From the NCBI GenBank assembly GCA_000434915.1, contig FR882086.1:30822-94142 (forward strand): a DNA stretch of 63,321 nucleotides, given 5' to 3'. This DNA is from Ruminococcus sp. CAG:563 (GTDB taxonomy: Bacteria > Bacillota > Clostridia > Oscillospirales > Acutalibacteraceae). Shown piece by piece: positions 33,825-42,596 of this stretch. The notes under the pieces were generated by a model. That model was not told where the DNA came from and searched no databases. It worked only from the letters and a program-made list of their open reading frames with translations. Positions within the stretch are counted from its first letter, which is position 1. Every line of letters starts with the position of its first letter. The position numbers and the translations under genes were made by a program.

Positions 33825-36161
33825 ATGTTGAAAACAAGAGTAAAGAATTTTATTACCGTAAAAACAGATGAAAAACAGCCAAAGCTTCAGTTTAAGCCCG
33901 TCATGAAAACCGTGCTGTCATTTATATTCGGATTTTTGCTTATGAATCCATTCGTTACTGGAACAATCTCACCCTTTTCCGTGTCGCTCATTGCTTCGCT
34001 TTCGGGAATGCAGTGTGTTGCGGCAACAGCCGGAACGGCAATCGGTTCGTTTGTCTTTTTTGATGCGACCGACACGGTAAAATATCTCGCTGTAGCGCTT
34101 TTCTGCTGCATGATTAACGAAGTTTGCACACGCTATTTCGGCTCAGATCTGATGAAAATCACACCATACATAAATTCTTTTCTGAGCATGCTCATTATCA
34201 GCGGTGCGATTATGTTTGCGACGGGATTCGATCTTGAAACATTTATTACAGTTTTATACGAATCCCTGCTATGCTGTGTCGGCACATACATCTTTATTCA
34301 AGGGAACTTGCTCATGTTCGGCGAAAAGGATTTTGCACGCTTTACGACAAGGGAGTTCATGATTACGTTTTTGTCTGTCGGAATATTACTGATGCCTTTT
34401 TATAAATACACCGTGCTTAATTTTTCATTTGTCGGTGTGATTTTTTCTTTTGTTATCCTTTTGCTCGGCCGTCTTAAAAGCGGAAACGGCGGGACTCTTA
34501 CCGGCGTATGCGTCGGAATATGCGTAGGTCTCAGCGGCCGGGTTTCTTTTCTCGGCGCAGGCTATGCACTGTCAGGCCTTTTGTGCGGTGAACTTTCACG
34601 AAAAAACAAATATTTCTCCGCTGTCGGTTTCGTCAGCTGCGTCGCCGTTTGTGCTTTAATTGATTCGACGCTCAAGGCATATCTCGCCATCGCCGAAGCG
34701 ATTGTTGCGGCAACGGTATTCTTACTCTTGCCCGACAGATTTTTTTCATTTCTCAGCGAAAAGGTTAATCTCCCGACTCCGGTTTATATAAAAAGTGACA
34801 ACAGCCGAGTTTTAACTCACCGTCTTACCGAAGCTTCCGAAGCGATAACCGAGCTTTCGGATTGCGTTGACACCGTTCAGCGTACCCTCGCCCCTCAGCA
34901 CGAAAAGGAGCTGCGTCTCGCCGTAAAATCGGCTTGGAACAAGGTCTGTGATAACTGTGATTTAAAAAACAGCTGCCGTGAGGAAGTTCGTTGCCCGAGT
35001 GACGAAACAATCGACAAAATTTCAAGAGCCTTGACCGACCATGCAACGCTCGGCGAAATGCACTTTCCAAAAAACTTTCCAGAAGCGTGCTATTGCTTTG
35101 ACGAAATGAAAGAAAAAATCTCCATGCGCTACATGAGCTATGTTGCGTCGCTCGGTGCGCAGGGCAAGGTTGATCAAATGCAAGGACTTATGTCCGACCA
35201 GTTTAGGAGCATGGCGGATATTCTTCGTGATATCGCCTGCGAATTCGACGAGGATTTGAATCTTAATACAGAAATTTCCGACATATGCGGTGAAGAAGCA
35301 AAAGAATCAGGCCTCAATGTTACGAGCTGTGAAAGTTACCTTGACAAATTCGGGAGGATGAGCATCAATCTAAAGGTTTTGACGCCGAGAGATAATTTTA
35401 ATATATCTCAATTCACCGATGCACTCTCCATGGCAACGGGAGCAGTGCTTGACATTCCCGATATTGACACGTGCGAAGATGAATGTGTAATGAAATTTAA
35501 GCAGGAAATGATCTACGACGTTGAGATCGGGGCTTTCAGCCGCTCCGCCGATGATATAAAGGTTTGCGGCGATTATTACAGGAGCTTTCGGGACGAAAAC
35601 GGGAGGCACATAACCGTTCTCAGTGACGGCATGGGAACAGGCAGCCGTGCGGCGGTCGATTCCGCTATGGCGGCTGAGCTTTTTTCAAAGCTGATAAAAT
35701 CCGGTTTGAGCTTTGACTGTGCTCTGCCGATTGCAAACTCGGCTCTGCTTGTAAAAAGCTCCGACGAATCGCTTGCCACTCTCGATGTTGTTTGCATTGA
35801 CCTTTACACAGGCAGAACCGACTTCATGAAAGCCGGAGCGGCGGCAACATTTATTCGCCACAAGGACAGCGTTGCATCTCTCGAACAGGCATCACTGCCG
35901 ATAGGAATTTTGCGTGAAATTGAATTTTCCAAGGCAACGGCCAAACCCGAGGACGGCGATATAATCCTGATGATTTCCGACGGGGTGCTCGGCGACTGCA
36001 ACGGTTGGATTCAGCAGGAAATGAAGCTTTGGGATACAAAGCATTCACCTCGTGAGCTGGCCGAATTCATTGTCAACTCGGCATGCGAACGCAAGCTCGG
36101 AAAGCAGCGTGACGATATGACCGCCATTGCGATTTATGTTAAGGAGAAAAATAACATATAA
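33825..36161 (+). CDS. spoIIE: Stage II sporulation protein E
   Basis: A 778-residue membrane PP2C-type serine phosphatase that in spore formers dephosphorylates SpoIIAA and releases sigma-F in the forespore. The N-terminal third holds about ten membrane segments (residues 25-310), the middle is the regulatory region with a Cys cluster CDNCDLKNSCREEVRC (about 375-390), and the C-terminal PP2C domain has VLSDGMGTGSRAA (about 600) and ILMISDGVLGD. Start chosen by the GGAGAG site. Upstream, TTCGACC at 33758-33764 resembles a Spo0A box. It predicts that this organism forms endospores. Confidence 0.95.
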   Translation: MLKTRVKNFITVKTDEKQPKLQFKPVMKTVLSFIFGFLLMNPFVTGTISPFSVSLIASLSGMQCVAATAGTAIGSFVFFDATDTVKYLAVALFCCMINEVCTRYFGSDLMKITPYINSFLSMLIISGAIMFATGFDLETFITVLYESLLCCVGTYIFIQGNLLMFGEKDFARFTTREFMITFLSVGILLMPFYKYTVLNFSFVGVIFSFVILLLGRLKSGNGGTLTGVCVGICVGLSGRVSFLGAGYALSGLLCGELSRKNKYFSAVGFVSCVAVCALIDSTLKAYLAIAEAIVAATVFLLLPDRFFSFLSEKVNLPTPVYIKSDNSRVLTHRLTEASEAITELSDCVDTVQRTLAPQHEKELRLAVKSAWNKVCDNCDLKNSCREEVRCPSDETIDKISRALTDHATLGEMHFPKNFPEACYCFDEMKEKISMRYMSYVASLGAQGKVDQMQGLMSDQFRSMADILRDIACEFDEDLNLNTEISDICGEEAKESGLNVTSCESYLDKFGRMSINLKVLTPRDNFNISQFTDALSMATGAVLDIPDIDTCEDECVMKFKQEMIYDVEIGAFSRSADDIKVCGDYYRSFRDENGRHITVLSDGMGTGSRAAVDSAMAAELFSKLIKSGLSFDCALPIANSALLVKSSDESLATLDVVCIDLYTGRTDFMKAGAAATFIRHKDSVASLEQASLPIGILREIEFSKATAKPEDGDIILMISDGVLGDCNGWIQQEMKLWDTKHSPRELAEFIVNSACERKLGKQRDDMTAIAIYVKEKNNI

Positions 36162-36213
36162 AAACAGGTTGTCATTTGGTTTTTTACCAAAAATGACAAC
36201 CTGATTTTTTTAT
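36161..36213. terminator. Bidirectional terminator between spoIIE and the mrp-like gene
   Basis: A 13-bp perfect stem (36165-36177 with 36191-36203) followed by ATTTTTTTATTT on the plus strand and preceded by AAAA, so it can serve both convergent genes. Confidence 0.85.
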
Positions 36214-37028
36214 TTCAGCATTTCCTTAATCTTATCCGCCGCATCATAAAGCTCTTTGATTTCGGCAAGTTCAACCGCACCCTTATCGACAAGGGAAGCG
36301 ATCTCGCTCTTAATCGGAAGCTTTGCAAGTACGGGAATGTCAAGCTCCTTGGCAACCTCATCCAGCTTGCTCTCGCCGAAAACGGAAATCTTCTTTCCGC
36401 AGTCGGGGCACTCGAGGTAGCTCATATTCTCAACGATTCCGAGAATCGGAATATTCATCATGTTAGCCATGTTGACGGCTTTCTTAACAATCATTGTAAC
36501 AAGATCCTGCGGCGTTGTAACGATAACAATTCCGTCAACGGGAAGCGACTGGAACACCGTCAGCGCAACATCTCCCGTTCCCGGAGGCATGTCGACGAAC
36601 ATATAATCAACATCTCCCCAAAAGACCTCGCTCCAGAACTGCTGGATAACGCCGGAAATAACAGGACCTCTCCAAACAACCGGCTGATCCTCTTTATCAA
36701 GAAGCAGGTTAATTGACATAACCTCGATTCCTGTCTTTGTCTTTGCCGGCAGAAGTCCCATTTCATTCTGCATTGCAGGGCCTTTCAGACCGAAGGCCTT
36801 GGGAATTGACGGACCCGTTATGTCCGCATCAAGAATTCCGCAGGCATTGCCCTTGACCTGCATTGCCGTTGTGAGCATTGAGGTCACAAGCGACTTTCCT
36901 ACGCCGCCCTTACCGCTGACAACTCCGATAACCTTTTTTACATTGCTGTATTCATTGCAAGGAACGTGAAGGTCCTTCTTTTCACTGCAATTTGAAGAAC
37001 AGCTTGAGCAATCTCCGCTGCATCCCAT
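36210..37028 (-). CDS. Mrp/NBP35-family iron-sulfur carrier ATPase
   Basis: A 272-residue P-loop ATPase (ApbC/Mrp family) that in relatives carries Fe-S clusters to apoproteins. The deviant Walker A GKGGVGKS lies near residue 40, the switch region DMPPGTGD near 145 and a C-terminal CxxC (CPDCGKK, about 205) bridges the dimer. The N-terminus has a Cys-rich stretch (CSGDCSSCSSNC) that may hold a further cluster, as in Nbp35-like proteins. It starts 13 bases after the C_GCAxxG_C_C gene, and the two form an operon. Confidence 0.9.
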   Translation of the reverse strand: MGCSGDCSSCSSNCSEKKDLHVPCNEYSNVKKVIGVVSGKGGVGKSLVTSMLTTAMQVKGNACGILDADITGPSIPKAFGLKGPAMQNEMGLLPAKTKTGIEVMSINLLLDKEDQPVVWRGPVISGVIQQFWSEVFWGDVDYMFVDMPPGTGDVALTVFQSLPVDGIVIVTTPQDLVTMIVKKAVNMANMMNIPILGIVENMSYLECPDCGKKISVFGESKLDEVAKELDIPVLAKLPIKSEIASLVDKGAVELAEIKELYDAADKIKEMLK

Positions 37029-37041
37029 TTAGAACATCTCC

Positions 37042-37488
37042 TTAAAATAATATCTTTTCCAAAGCCAGTGCGCTGTCCTCAACAAGCTGAACGCAGGGGC
37101 GTTTTTTATAATAGTGTTCATTACGCTCATCGGGCTTCGGCTGAGAGTTTTCGCACTTTGAAAGTCCGAGAAGCTCACGGCAAACGATTGAGGGATTCAC
37201 CTTTTTAAATTCGGCAATAAACTCCTGAACCTTGTAATAGCAGAGCTTTTTGCCCTCCGAGTCGTCACCGTCCGTTGCGCCGTACTTCATGCCGATGAGC
37301 ATTGCTGCCGCCGAGACTGTTCCGCAAACCTCACGGGAACGGCCTACTCCGCCGCCGAGGCCTGCCGAGACCTTGAGTGCGGTATCCTCATCAAAGCCGA
37401 ACAAATCGGCATATGCGGCAAAAACCGCCTGCGAGCAGTTGTAACCGCTCTTAAAAAGCTCAACAGCCTTTTCACTTCTTTCAGACAT
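37042..37488 (-). CDS. C_GCAxxG_C_C family redox protein
   Basis: A 148-residue protein matching the family named for its Cys pattern: YNCSQAVFAAYAD near residue 20, then GGGVGRSREVCGTVSAAAMLIG (the G-x-x-x-x-C-G core) and Cys in CRELLG and near the C-terminus. Members are thought to bind an Fe-S cluster or to be redox active; no enzyme role is established. The ATG at 37488 has an AAGGAAG site. Cotranscribed with the Mrp-like carrier, which fits a cluster-binding role. Confidence 0.85.
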   Translation of the reverse strand: MSERSEKAVELFKSGYNCSQAVFAAYADLFGFDEDTALKVSAGLGGGVGRSREVCGTVSAAAMLIGMKYGATDGDDSEGKKLCYYKVQEFIAEFKKVNPSIVCRELLGLSKCENSQPKPDERNEHYYKKRPCVQLVEDSALALEKILF

Positions 37489-37509
37489 AATAACACTTCC
37501 TTTTTGCAC

Positions 37510-37539
37510 ATTATAGCCCCTTTTCACAACTTATGTCAA
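37510..37539 (-). promoter_or_regulatory. Promoter of the C_GCAxxG_C_C / mrp-like operon
   Basis: TTGACA (37539-37534), 18 bases, TATAAT (37515-37510) on the minus strand. It is divergent to the purB promoter; only six bases separate the two -35 boxes. Confidence 0.85.
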
Positions 37540-37545
37540 GAGGCA

Positions 37546-37574
37546 TTGACACATTGCCTTAAAGGTATTATAAT
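37546..37574 (+). promoter_or_regulatory. Promoter of purB-gtrA-GT2
   Basis: A full consensus TTGACA (37546-37551), 17 bases, TATAAT (37569-37574); ATG at 37607. Confidence 0.88.
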
Positions 37575-37606
37575 CATTTTATACTTTTGAATTGAGGATT
37601 TTGACT

Positions 37607-39037
37607 ATGAAAGATACTTATGAAACCCCGCTTAATTCACGCTACGCAAGCAAGGAGATGCAATATCTCTTTTCACCCGATTTCAAGTTCAAAACATGGC
37701 GCAGACTGTGGATCGCACTTGCAGAGAGCGAAATGGAACTTGGACTGAATATAACTCAGGAGCAGGTGAACGAGCTGAAAGCCCACGCCGAGGACATCAA
37801 CTATGATGTTGCGACCGAGAGAGAAAAGCTCGTCCGTCACGACGTTATGTCCCATGTCTATGCTTACGGTGTTCAATGCCCGAAAGCAAAGGGAATTATC
37901 CATCTCGGTGCAACCTCCTGCTATGTCGGCGATAATACCGATATTATTACTATGACCGAAGCGATGAAGCTTATCCGTAAAAAGCTCGTCAATCTTATGG
38001 ACAAGCTTTCGAAATTTGCACTGGAATATAAAGATCTTCCGTGTCTCGGCTTCACTCATTTCCAGCCGGCTCAGCCGACAACGCTCGGCAAAAGAGCTTC
38101 TCTTTGGCTCAACGATCTTTTGCTCGACTACGAGCAGCTTGAATTCCAAATTTCTCAGATGAAGCTTCTCGGATCAAAGGGCACAACAGGTACTCAGGCG
38201 AGCTTCATGGATCTTTTTGACGGCGATACCGATAAGGTAAAGGCTCTCGACAGAAAAATCGCAGATAAAATGGGATTTAAGGATTTTTATCCGGTTTCGG
38301 GACAAACTTATTCAAGAAAAGTGGACACTCAGGTGCTTTTCACTCTCTCAAACATTGCCCAGTCGGCAGCAAAATTCACAAACGATCTCCGACTTCTTCA
38401 GCATCTTAAAGAGGTTGAGGAGCCTTTTGAGAAAAATCAGATAGGTTCTTCCGCAATGGCATACAAGCGCAACCCGATGAGAAGCGAAAGAATCTCTTCG
38501 CTCGCCCGTTACGTTATGGCCGATGTCATGAACCCGACGATCACGGCTGCAACTCAATGGTTTGAGCGCACTCTCGACGATTCCGCAAACAAGAGAATCA
38601 GCGTTGCTGAGGCTTTTCTCGCAACCGATGCCATTCTCGAGATTTATATCAACGTAACCGACGGTCTTGTTGTTTATCCAAAGATGATTGAAAAGCATCT
38701 CATGTCGGAGCTTCCGTTCATGGCAACGGAGAACATTATGATGGAGGCCGTTAAGCGTGGCGGCGATCGTCAGGAGCTTCACGAAAAAATTCGTGTTCAT
38801 TCAATGGCGGCCGGCAAAGTGGTCAAAGAGGACGGCGGAGAGAACGACCTGCTCGAAAGAATTGCAGACGACCCCGCTTTCGGCGTTACGCTTGAACAGC
38901 TCAAGGCTATTATGAAGCCCGAGCTTTACGTCGGCAGAGCACCTCAGCAGACCGAGGAATTTGTTGAGAATTACATTAACCCGATAACCAATAAATACAA
39001 AGATATTCTCGGAATGAATGTGGAAATAAAGGTGTAA
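37607..39037 (+). CDS. purB: Adenylosuccinate lyase
   Basis: A 476-residue enzyme of the fumarase/aspartase superfamily that cleaves SAICAR and adenylosuccinate in purine synthesis. The signature SSAMAYKRNPMRSERIS (about 280) is diagnostic and TSCYVGDNTD (about 105) and THFQPAQPTTLGKR (about 150) form the other conserved regions. The start has GAGG nine bases upstream. It heads a three-gene operon with a GtrA-like and a GT2 gene, separated by only 3 bases each, an unusual pairing of purine synthesis with glycan genes. Confidence 0.95.
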   Translation: MKDTYETPLNSRYASKEMQYLFSPDFKFKTWRRLWIALAESEMELGLNITQEQVNELKAHAEDINYDVATEREKLVRHDVMSHVYAYGVQCPKAKGIIHLGATSCYVGDNTDIITMTEAMKLIRKKLVNLMDKLSKFALEYKDLPCLGFTHFQPAQPTTLGKRASLWLNDLLLDYEQLEFQISQMKLLGSKGTTGTQASFMDLFDGDTDKVKALDRKIADKMGFKDFYPVSGQTYSRKVDTQVLFTLSNIAQSAAKFTNDLRLLQHLKEVEEPFEKNQIGSSAMAYKRNPMRSERISSLARYVMADVMNPTITAATQWFERTLDDSANKRISVAEAFLATDAILEIYINVTDGLVVYPKMIEKHLMSELPFMATENIMMEAVKRGGDRQELHEKIRVHSMAAGKVVKEDGGENDLLERIADDPAFGVTLEQLKAIMKPELYVGRAPQQTEEFVENYINPITNKYKDILGMNVEIKV

Positions 39038-39040
39038 AAT

Positions 39041-39559
39041 ATGGATAAATTTTTTGACGGCATCAATAATTTTATCTCAAAGCATATCAAGAATGAGAAA
39101 ATAACTAACATCTGCCGCAAGGTGCTTAACCGTGAGGTTTTCATGTACCTTGTCTTCGGCGTGCTGACCACCGTTGTTTCGTGGGCAAGCTATGCACTGT
39201 TTGACAGAATTGTAGGAAAGTTTGTTGAAAACAATGATATTCTTCGGGCTTCGATAGCAAATGTTCTTTCGTGGATCGCAGCGGTCCTCTTTGCCTTCGT
39301 TACCAACAAGCTTTGGGTTTTCGACAGCAAGAGCTGGAAAGGTGATATTGTTATAAAAGAGCTTGGCTCATTTATCGCCGCACGACTTGCAACCGGCTGC
39401 ATAGAATGGTTCGGCGTGCCGCTTCTCATGAAGCTTGGCATGGATCAGGAGCTCTTCGGGACAAAAGGAATGCTTGCAAAGATCATCGCCAGCGTGCTCG
39501 TTGTTATTCTAAACTATTTCTTCAGCAAACTCCTTATTTTCAAGAAAAAGGAATCATAA
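39041..39559 (+). CDS. GtrA-family membrane protein
   Basis: A 172-residue protein with four membrane segments (about 30-52, 60-85, 105-125, 140-165) and the family segments FGVLTTVVSWASYALF, FVTNKLWVF and NYFFSKLLIFKK. GtrA-like proteins are thought to flip undecaprenyl-linked sugars across the membrane. It lies 3 bases after purB and 3 bases before the GT2 gene, so a role in the export of a lipid-linked sugar is likely. Confidence 0.85.
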   Translation: MDKFFDGINNFISKHIKNEKITNICRKVLNREVFMYLVFGVLTTVVSWASYALFDRIVGKFVENNDILRASIANVLSWIAAVLFAFVTNKLWVFDSKSWKGDIVIKELGSFIAARLATGCIEWFGVPLLMKLGMDQELFGTKGMLAKIIASVLVVILNYFFSKLLIFKKKES

Positions 39560-39562
39560 ATC

Positions 39563-40606
39563 ATGGAAAAAGTCAGCATAATTATTCCCGTTTATAACGT
39601 TGAAAAATATCTGCCGAAATGCCTTGAAAGCGTCATCGGTCAGACCTATGCCGACCTTGAAATAATATGCATTGACGACGGTACTCCCGATATGAGTGCC
39701 GCCGTCATTTTGTCTTATGCCGAAGATGACGGACGAATCAGACTGATTTCTCAGGAAAATCAAGGTCTTTCGGGAGCAAGAAACACGGGAATCAATGCCG
39801 CAACAGGTAAATACATAGTTTTTCTCGACGGCGACGATTGGATTGATCCCGAAACGATTGAAACGGCAGTAAACAAAGCCGAAGAAAATAATACCGATGT
39901 GGTTATGTGGGGCTATGTTCGAGAATTTCCCGACCGTTCGGACGAGAAGAAAATATTTGCTTCAAACAAAATATTTGATGAAAACGGCTGCCGTGAGCTG
40001 CACAGACGAATGGCAGGACTTTACGGCGAAGAAACTGCCGACCCGAGCAATGCCGATTCGCTTGTCACAGCATGGGGCAAGCTCTACAAAGCCGATATTA
40101 TTAAGCAAAACAGACTTGAATTTGTTGATACAAAGCTGATTGGTACCGAGGACGCTCTCTTTAATTTGCAATGCTTCGGCTTCGTTCACCGTGCGGCATT
40201 TATCAACCGTCCGTTCAATCATTACCGTAAGGATAATGATGTTTCGCTGACGAGGAGCTACAAGGCCGGGCTTTTCTCTCAATGGAATGAGCTTTACGAC
40301 CGAATGGATAGCTATATAAACGAAAATCATCTTTCCGACGAATTCTTATCTGCATTGAACAACCGTATCTGTTTCAGTATAATCGGTCTCGGCTTGACCG
40401 AAATGTTGAACCCAAACGGTCACATAACGAGAATTAAGAATATCAAAAAATTTCTTTCAACACCGAGATATAGGAATGCTTATAAAAACCTCGATATGCG
40501 ATATCTCCCTATTCATTGGAAGCTGTTTTTTATGCTTTGCAAACGGCGGATGGCGATTTTGGTATATGTTTTGCTGATTATAATGCAAAAAATCATAGAA
40601 AAATAA
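39563..40606 (+). CDS. GT2-family glycosyltransferase
   Basis: A 347-residue GT-A fold transferase. The nucleotide-sugar site starts at VSIIIPVYNVEKYLPKCL (about 3-20), with IDDGTPD (about 36) and the DXD-like FLDGDDWID (about 90). The C-terminal 150 residues are helical with one or two hydrophobic stretches near the end. Probably adds a sugar to cell-wall teichoic acid or surface glycan. It lies in an operon with a GtrA-like protein, a common pairing; donor unknown. Confidence 0.88.
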   Translation: MEKVSIIIPVYNVEKYLPKCLESVIGQTYADLEIICIDDGTPDMSAAVILSYAEDDGRIRLISQENQGLSGARNTGINAATGKYIVFLDGDDWIDPETIETAVNKAEENNTDVVMWGYVREFPDRSDEKKIFASNKIFDENGCRELHRRMAGLYGEETADPSNADSLVTAWGKLYKADIIKQNRLEFVDTKLIGTEDALFNLQCFGFVHRAAFINRPFNHYRKDNDVSLTRSYKAGLFSQWNELYDRMDSYINENHLSDEFLSALNNRICFSIIGLGLTEMLNPNGHITRIKNIKKFLSTPRYRNAYKNLDMRYLPIHWKLFFMLCKRRMAILVYVLLIIMQKIIEK

Positions 40607-40636
40607 AATATTTTTGCAGTTTAACGCTTTAAAGTG

Positions 40637-40665
40637 TTGACAAGTCGAATTTTGTAGTATATAAT
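40637..40665 (+). promoter_or_regulatory. Consensus promoter of the Tyr leader-symporter unit
   Basis: TTGACA (40637-40642), exactly 17 bases, TATAAT (40660-40665). A perfect sigma-A promoter, as expected upstream of an attenuator that provides the control. Confidence 0.92.
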
Positions 40666-40694
40666 AGGCTCATCACTTGAAAGGAGAGGCAGTT

Positions 40695-40760
40695 ATGAAG
40701 CATAGCCCTTACTATTATTACTATATTTGTGACTGTCTGTTCAGCATTTCAAAGCGATAA
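40695..40760 (+). CDS. Leader peptide with five consecutive tyrosines
   Basis: A 21-residue reading frame behind an AAGGAGA site. It reads MKHSP, five Tyr codons in a row (40710-40724), then ICDCLFSISKR and a TAA at 40758. A run of one amino acid in a short translated leader just before competing hairpins is the classic mark of ribosome-mediated attenuation, as in his, phe and leu leaders. Stalling at the Tyr codons would leave 40731-40741 free to form the antiterminator. The peptide itself probably has no other role. No such tyrosine leader is known to me from Firmicutes. Confidence 0.85.
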   Translation: MKHSPYYYYYICDCLFSISKR

Positions 40761-40816
40761 ATTCATTTGAAAAACAGACGGTCTTGATCAGTTGCGGTCA
40801 AGGCCGTTTATTTTTT
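40731..40816 (+). promoter_or_regulatory. Antiterminator/terminator pair (putative tyrosine attenuator)
   Basis: Terminator: 12-bp stem 40778-40789 with 40796-40807 (three G-U) followed by TTTATTTTTT. Antiterminator: 11-bp stem 40731-40741 (inside the leader peptide codons just after the Tyr run) with 40773-40783. The two share 40778-40783 and cannot form together. A ribosome that reaches the stop at 40760 blocks the antiterminator arm and lets the terminator form. A ribosome held at the first Tyr codons leaves it free. Confidence 0.82.
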
Positions 40817-40830
40817 AAGGAGGGTATTTT

Positions 40831-42363
40831 ATGGCAATCAAAATCATCTTACTTGTCGCATTCTTCGCCGTTATGATCGGAGTCGGTATCTACTGCCGAA
40901 AGAGTGCAACCGACGTCAACGGCTTTGTCCTCGGCGGCAGAAGCGTCGGCCCGTGGCTTACCGCTTTCGCTTACGGAACATCGTATTTCTCGGCGGTTAT
41001 TTTCGTCGGCTATGCAGGACAGTTCGGCTGGAAATTCGGCGTTGCTTCAACATGGATCGGTCTCGGCAACGCATTTATCGGTTCGCTTCTCGCTTGGGTA
41101 ATTCTCGGCAGACGAACAAGAGTTATGACTCAGCACCTCAACTCGGCAACCATGCCGCAGTTCTTCGGCTCACGCTTTGACAGCAACGCTCTCAAGCTTG
41201 CAACCTCGCTGATAATCTTTGTTTTCCTTATTCCATACACCGCTTCGCTTTACAACGGACTTTCACGGTTGTTTGAGATGGCGTTCAATGTTGATTACAC
41301 CGTATGCATTGTTGTTATGGCGCTTCTGACGGCGGTTTATGTTATCGCCGGCGGATATATGGCAACGGCAATCAATGATTTTATTCAGGGCATCGTTATG
41401 CTCGTCGGCATTGTTGCAATTATTTATTCCGTGCTCAAAATTCATGGCGGTTTCAGCGGCTCTCTTGCCGCACTTGCCGAGGTAAGCGACCCTGCGGCTT
41501 CAACCGTTCCCGGTGTGTTTGCATCTTTCTTCGGTCCCGATCCGGCAGGTCTTGCAGGCGTTATCCTTCTGACCTCACTCGGCACATGGGGTCTGCCGCA
41601 GATGGTTCAAAAGTTCTACTCGATAAAGAGTGAACAATCGATTCACACAGGTACGATTATTTCAACCCTGTTTGCAATCATTGTTGCCGGCGGCTGTTAT
41701 TTCCTCGGCGGATTCGGAAGGATATTCAATGTTGATGTTGCGACAAAGGGCTATGATGAAATTATTCCGACAATGCTTTCAAATCTTTCACCGCTTATTA
41801 TCGGAATTACGCTTATTCTTGTTCTTTCCGCTTCAATGTCAACGCTTTCGTCGCTTGTTCTTACCTCAAGCTCAACGCTGACGCTTGACTTTATCGTTCC
41901 GCTCTCAAAGAAGAAAGATGAGAAAAAGACGCTTATTATAATTCGTGCTTTTATTCTTGTTTTCATTATCATTTCCGCAGTTATTGCCGTAATTCAATAT
42001 AAAAATAAGATAACCTTCATTGCTCAGCTCATGGGTCTTTCTTGGGGAGCTCTTGCCGGCTCGTTCCTTGCTCCGTTCCTGTACAGCCTGTATTGGAAAA
42101 AGGTCACAAAAACCGCCTGTGCAGTCAGCTTCATTTGGGGTTCGGGTATTATGATTGCCAATATGCTCTTTGGCTCTCACTTCCCGACAGTCATTCAAAG
42201 CCCCGTTAACTGCGGTGCATTTGCAATGCTCGCTTCGCTTGTTATCGTTCCTGTTGTCAGCCTGATTACAAAGAAGCCCGAGAAGAAATTCGTTGATGAT
42301 ATTTTTTCTTGCTACGACAGAAAAGTAACCGTTCCCGTAAGCGAAGTGCTTGAGGAAAAATGA
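40831..42363 (+). CDS. Sodium:solute symporter family transporter (candidate tyrosine/aromatic uptake)
   Basis: A 510-residue SSS-family permease with about 13 membrane segments. Typical features are VNGFVLGGRSVGPWLTAFAYGTSYFS (segment 1-2, about 30-55), the GTWGLPQMVQKF loop (about 250) and LSASMSTLSSLVLTSSST (about 330), which holds the Na+-site Ser residues. Family members import proline, pantothenate, sugars and others by Na+ symport. The substrate cannot be read from sequence; the tyrosine leader suggests tyrosine or a related aromatic compound. The ATG lies 6 bases after an AAGGAGG site that begins right after the terminator hairpin. Confidence 0.85.
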   Translation: MAIKIILLVAFFAVMIGVGIYCRKSATDVNGFVLGGRSVGPWLTAFAYGTSYFSAVIFVGYAGQFGWKFGVASTWIGLGNAFIGSLLAWVILGRRTRVMTQHLNSATMPQFFGSRFDSNALKLATSLIIFVFLIPYTASLYNGLSRLFEMAFNVDYTVCIVVMALLTAVYVIAGGYMATAINDFIQGIVMLVGIVAIIYSVLKIHGGFSGSLAALAEVSDPAASTVPGVFASFFGPDPAGLAGVILLTSLGTWGLPQMVQKFYSIKSEQSIHTGTIISTLFAIIVAGGCYFLGGFGRIFNVDVATKGYDEIIPTMLSNLSPLIIGITLILVLSASMSTLSSLVLTSSSTLTLDFIVPLSKKKDEKKTLIIIRAFILVFIIISAVIAVIQYKNKITFIAQLMGLSWGALAGSFLAPFLYSLYWKKVTKTACAVSFIWGSGIMIANMLFGSHFPTVIQSPVNCGAFAMLASLVIVPVVSLITKKPEKKFVDDIFSCYDRKVTVPVSEVLEEK

Positions 42364-42391
42364 TAAGATAACAGCTAAAATATAAATCACA

Positions 42392-42432
42392 GCAGAGTAT
42401 ATCCGTTTTTGAGGAGATATACTCTGCTTTTA
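42392..42432 (+). terminator. Terminator of the symporter gene
   Basis: A 12-bp perfect stem (42392-42403 with 42416-42427) followed by TTTTATATTT. Confidence 0.85.
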
Positions 42433-42446
42433 TATTTATGCTCTGT

Positions 42447-42596
42447 TTAATGATTTTTTGCCGAATCATACAATCCGTTTATATAGGTGACAGCTAATCT
42501 TTTTTCTACCGTATCCAGTCTTCTGAATATGCTGATTATCTCGGCTTCCTCCGGATTCAGATTATTTGCCAATATATTTTTGTCTGTCAGACACAT
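42447..42596 (-). CDS. Small hypothetical protein (49 residues)
   Basis: A short minus-strand frame that reads like a real helical peptide: MCLTDKNILANNLNPEE, then EIISIFRRLDTVEKRLAVT and YINGLYDSAKNH. It begins just after the T-run of the terminator of the rplQ operon and has no clear ribosome binding site, so it may be a remnant of a larger helical protein. It has no family that I recognise. Confidence 0.35.
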   Translation of the reverse strand: MCLTDKNILANNLNPEEAEIISIFRRLDTVEKRLAVTYINGLYDSAKNH

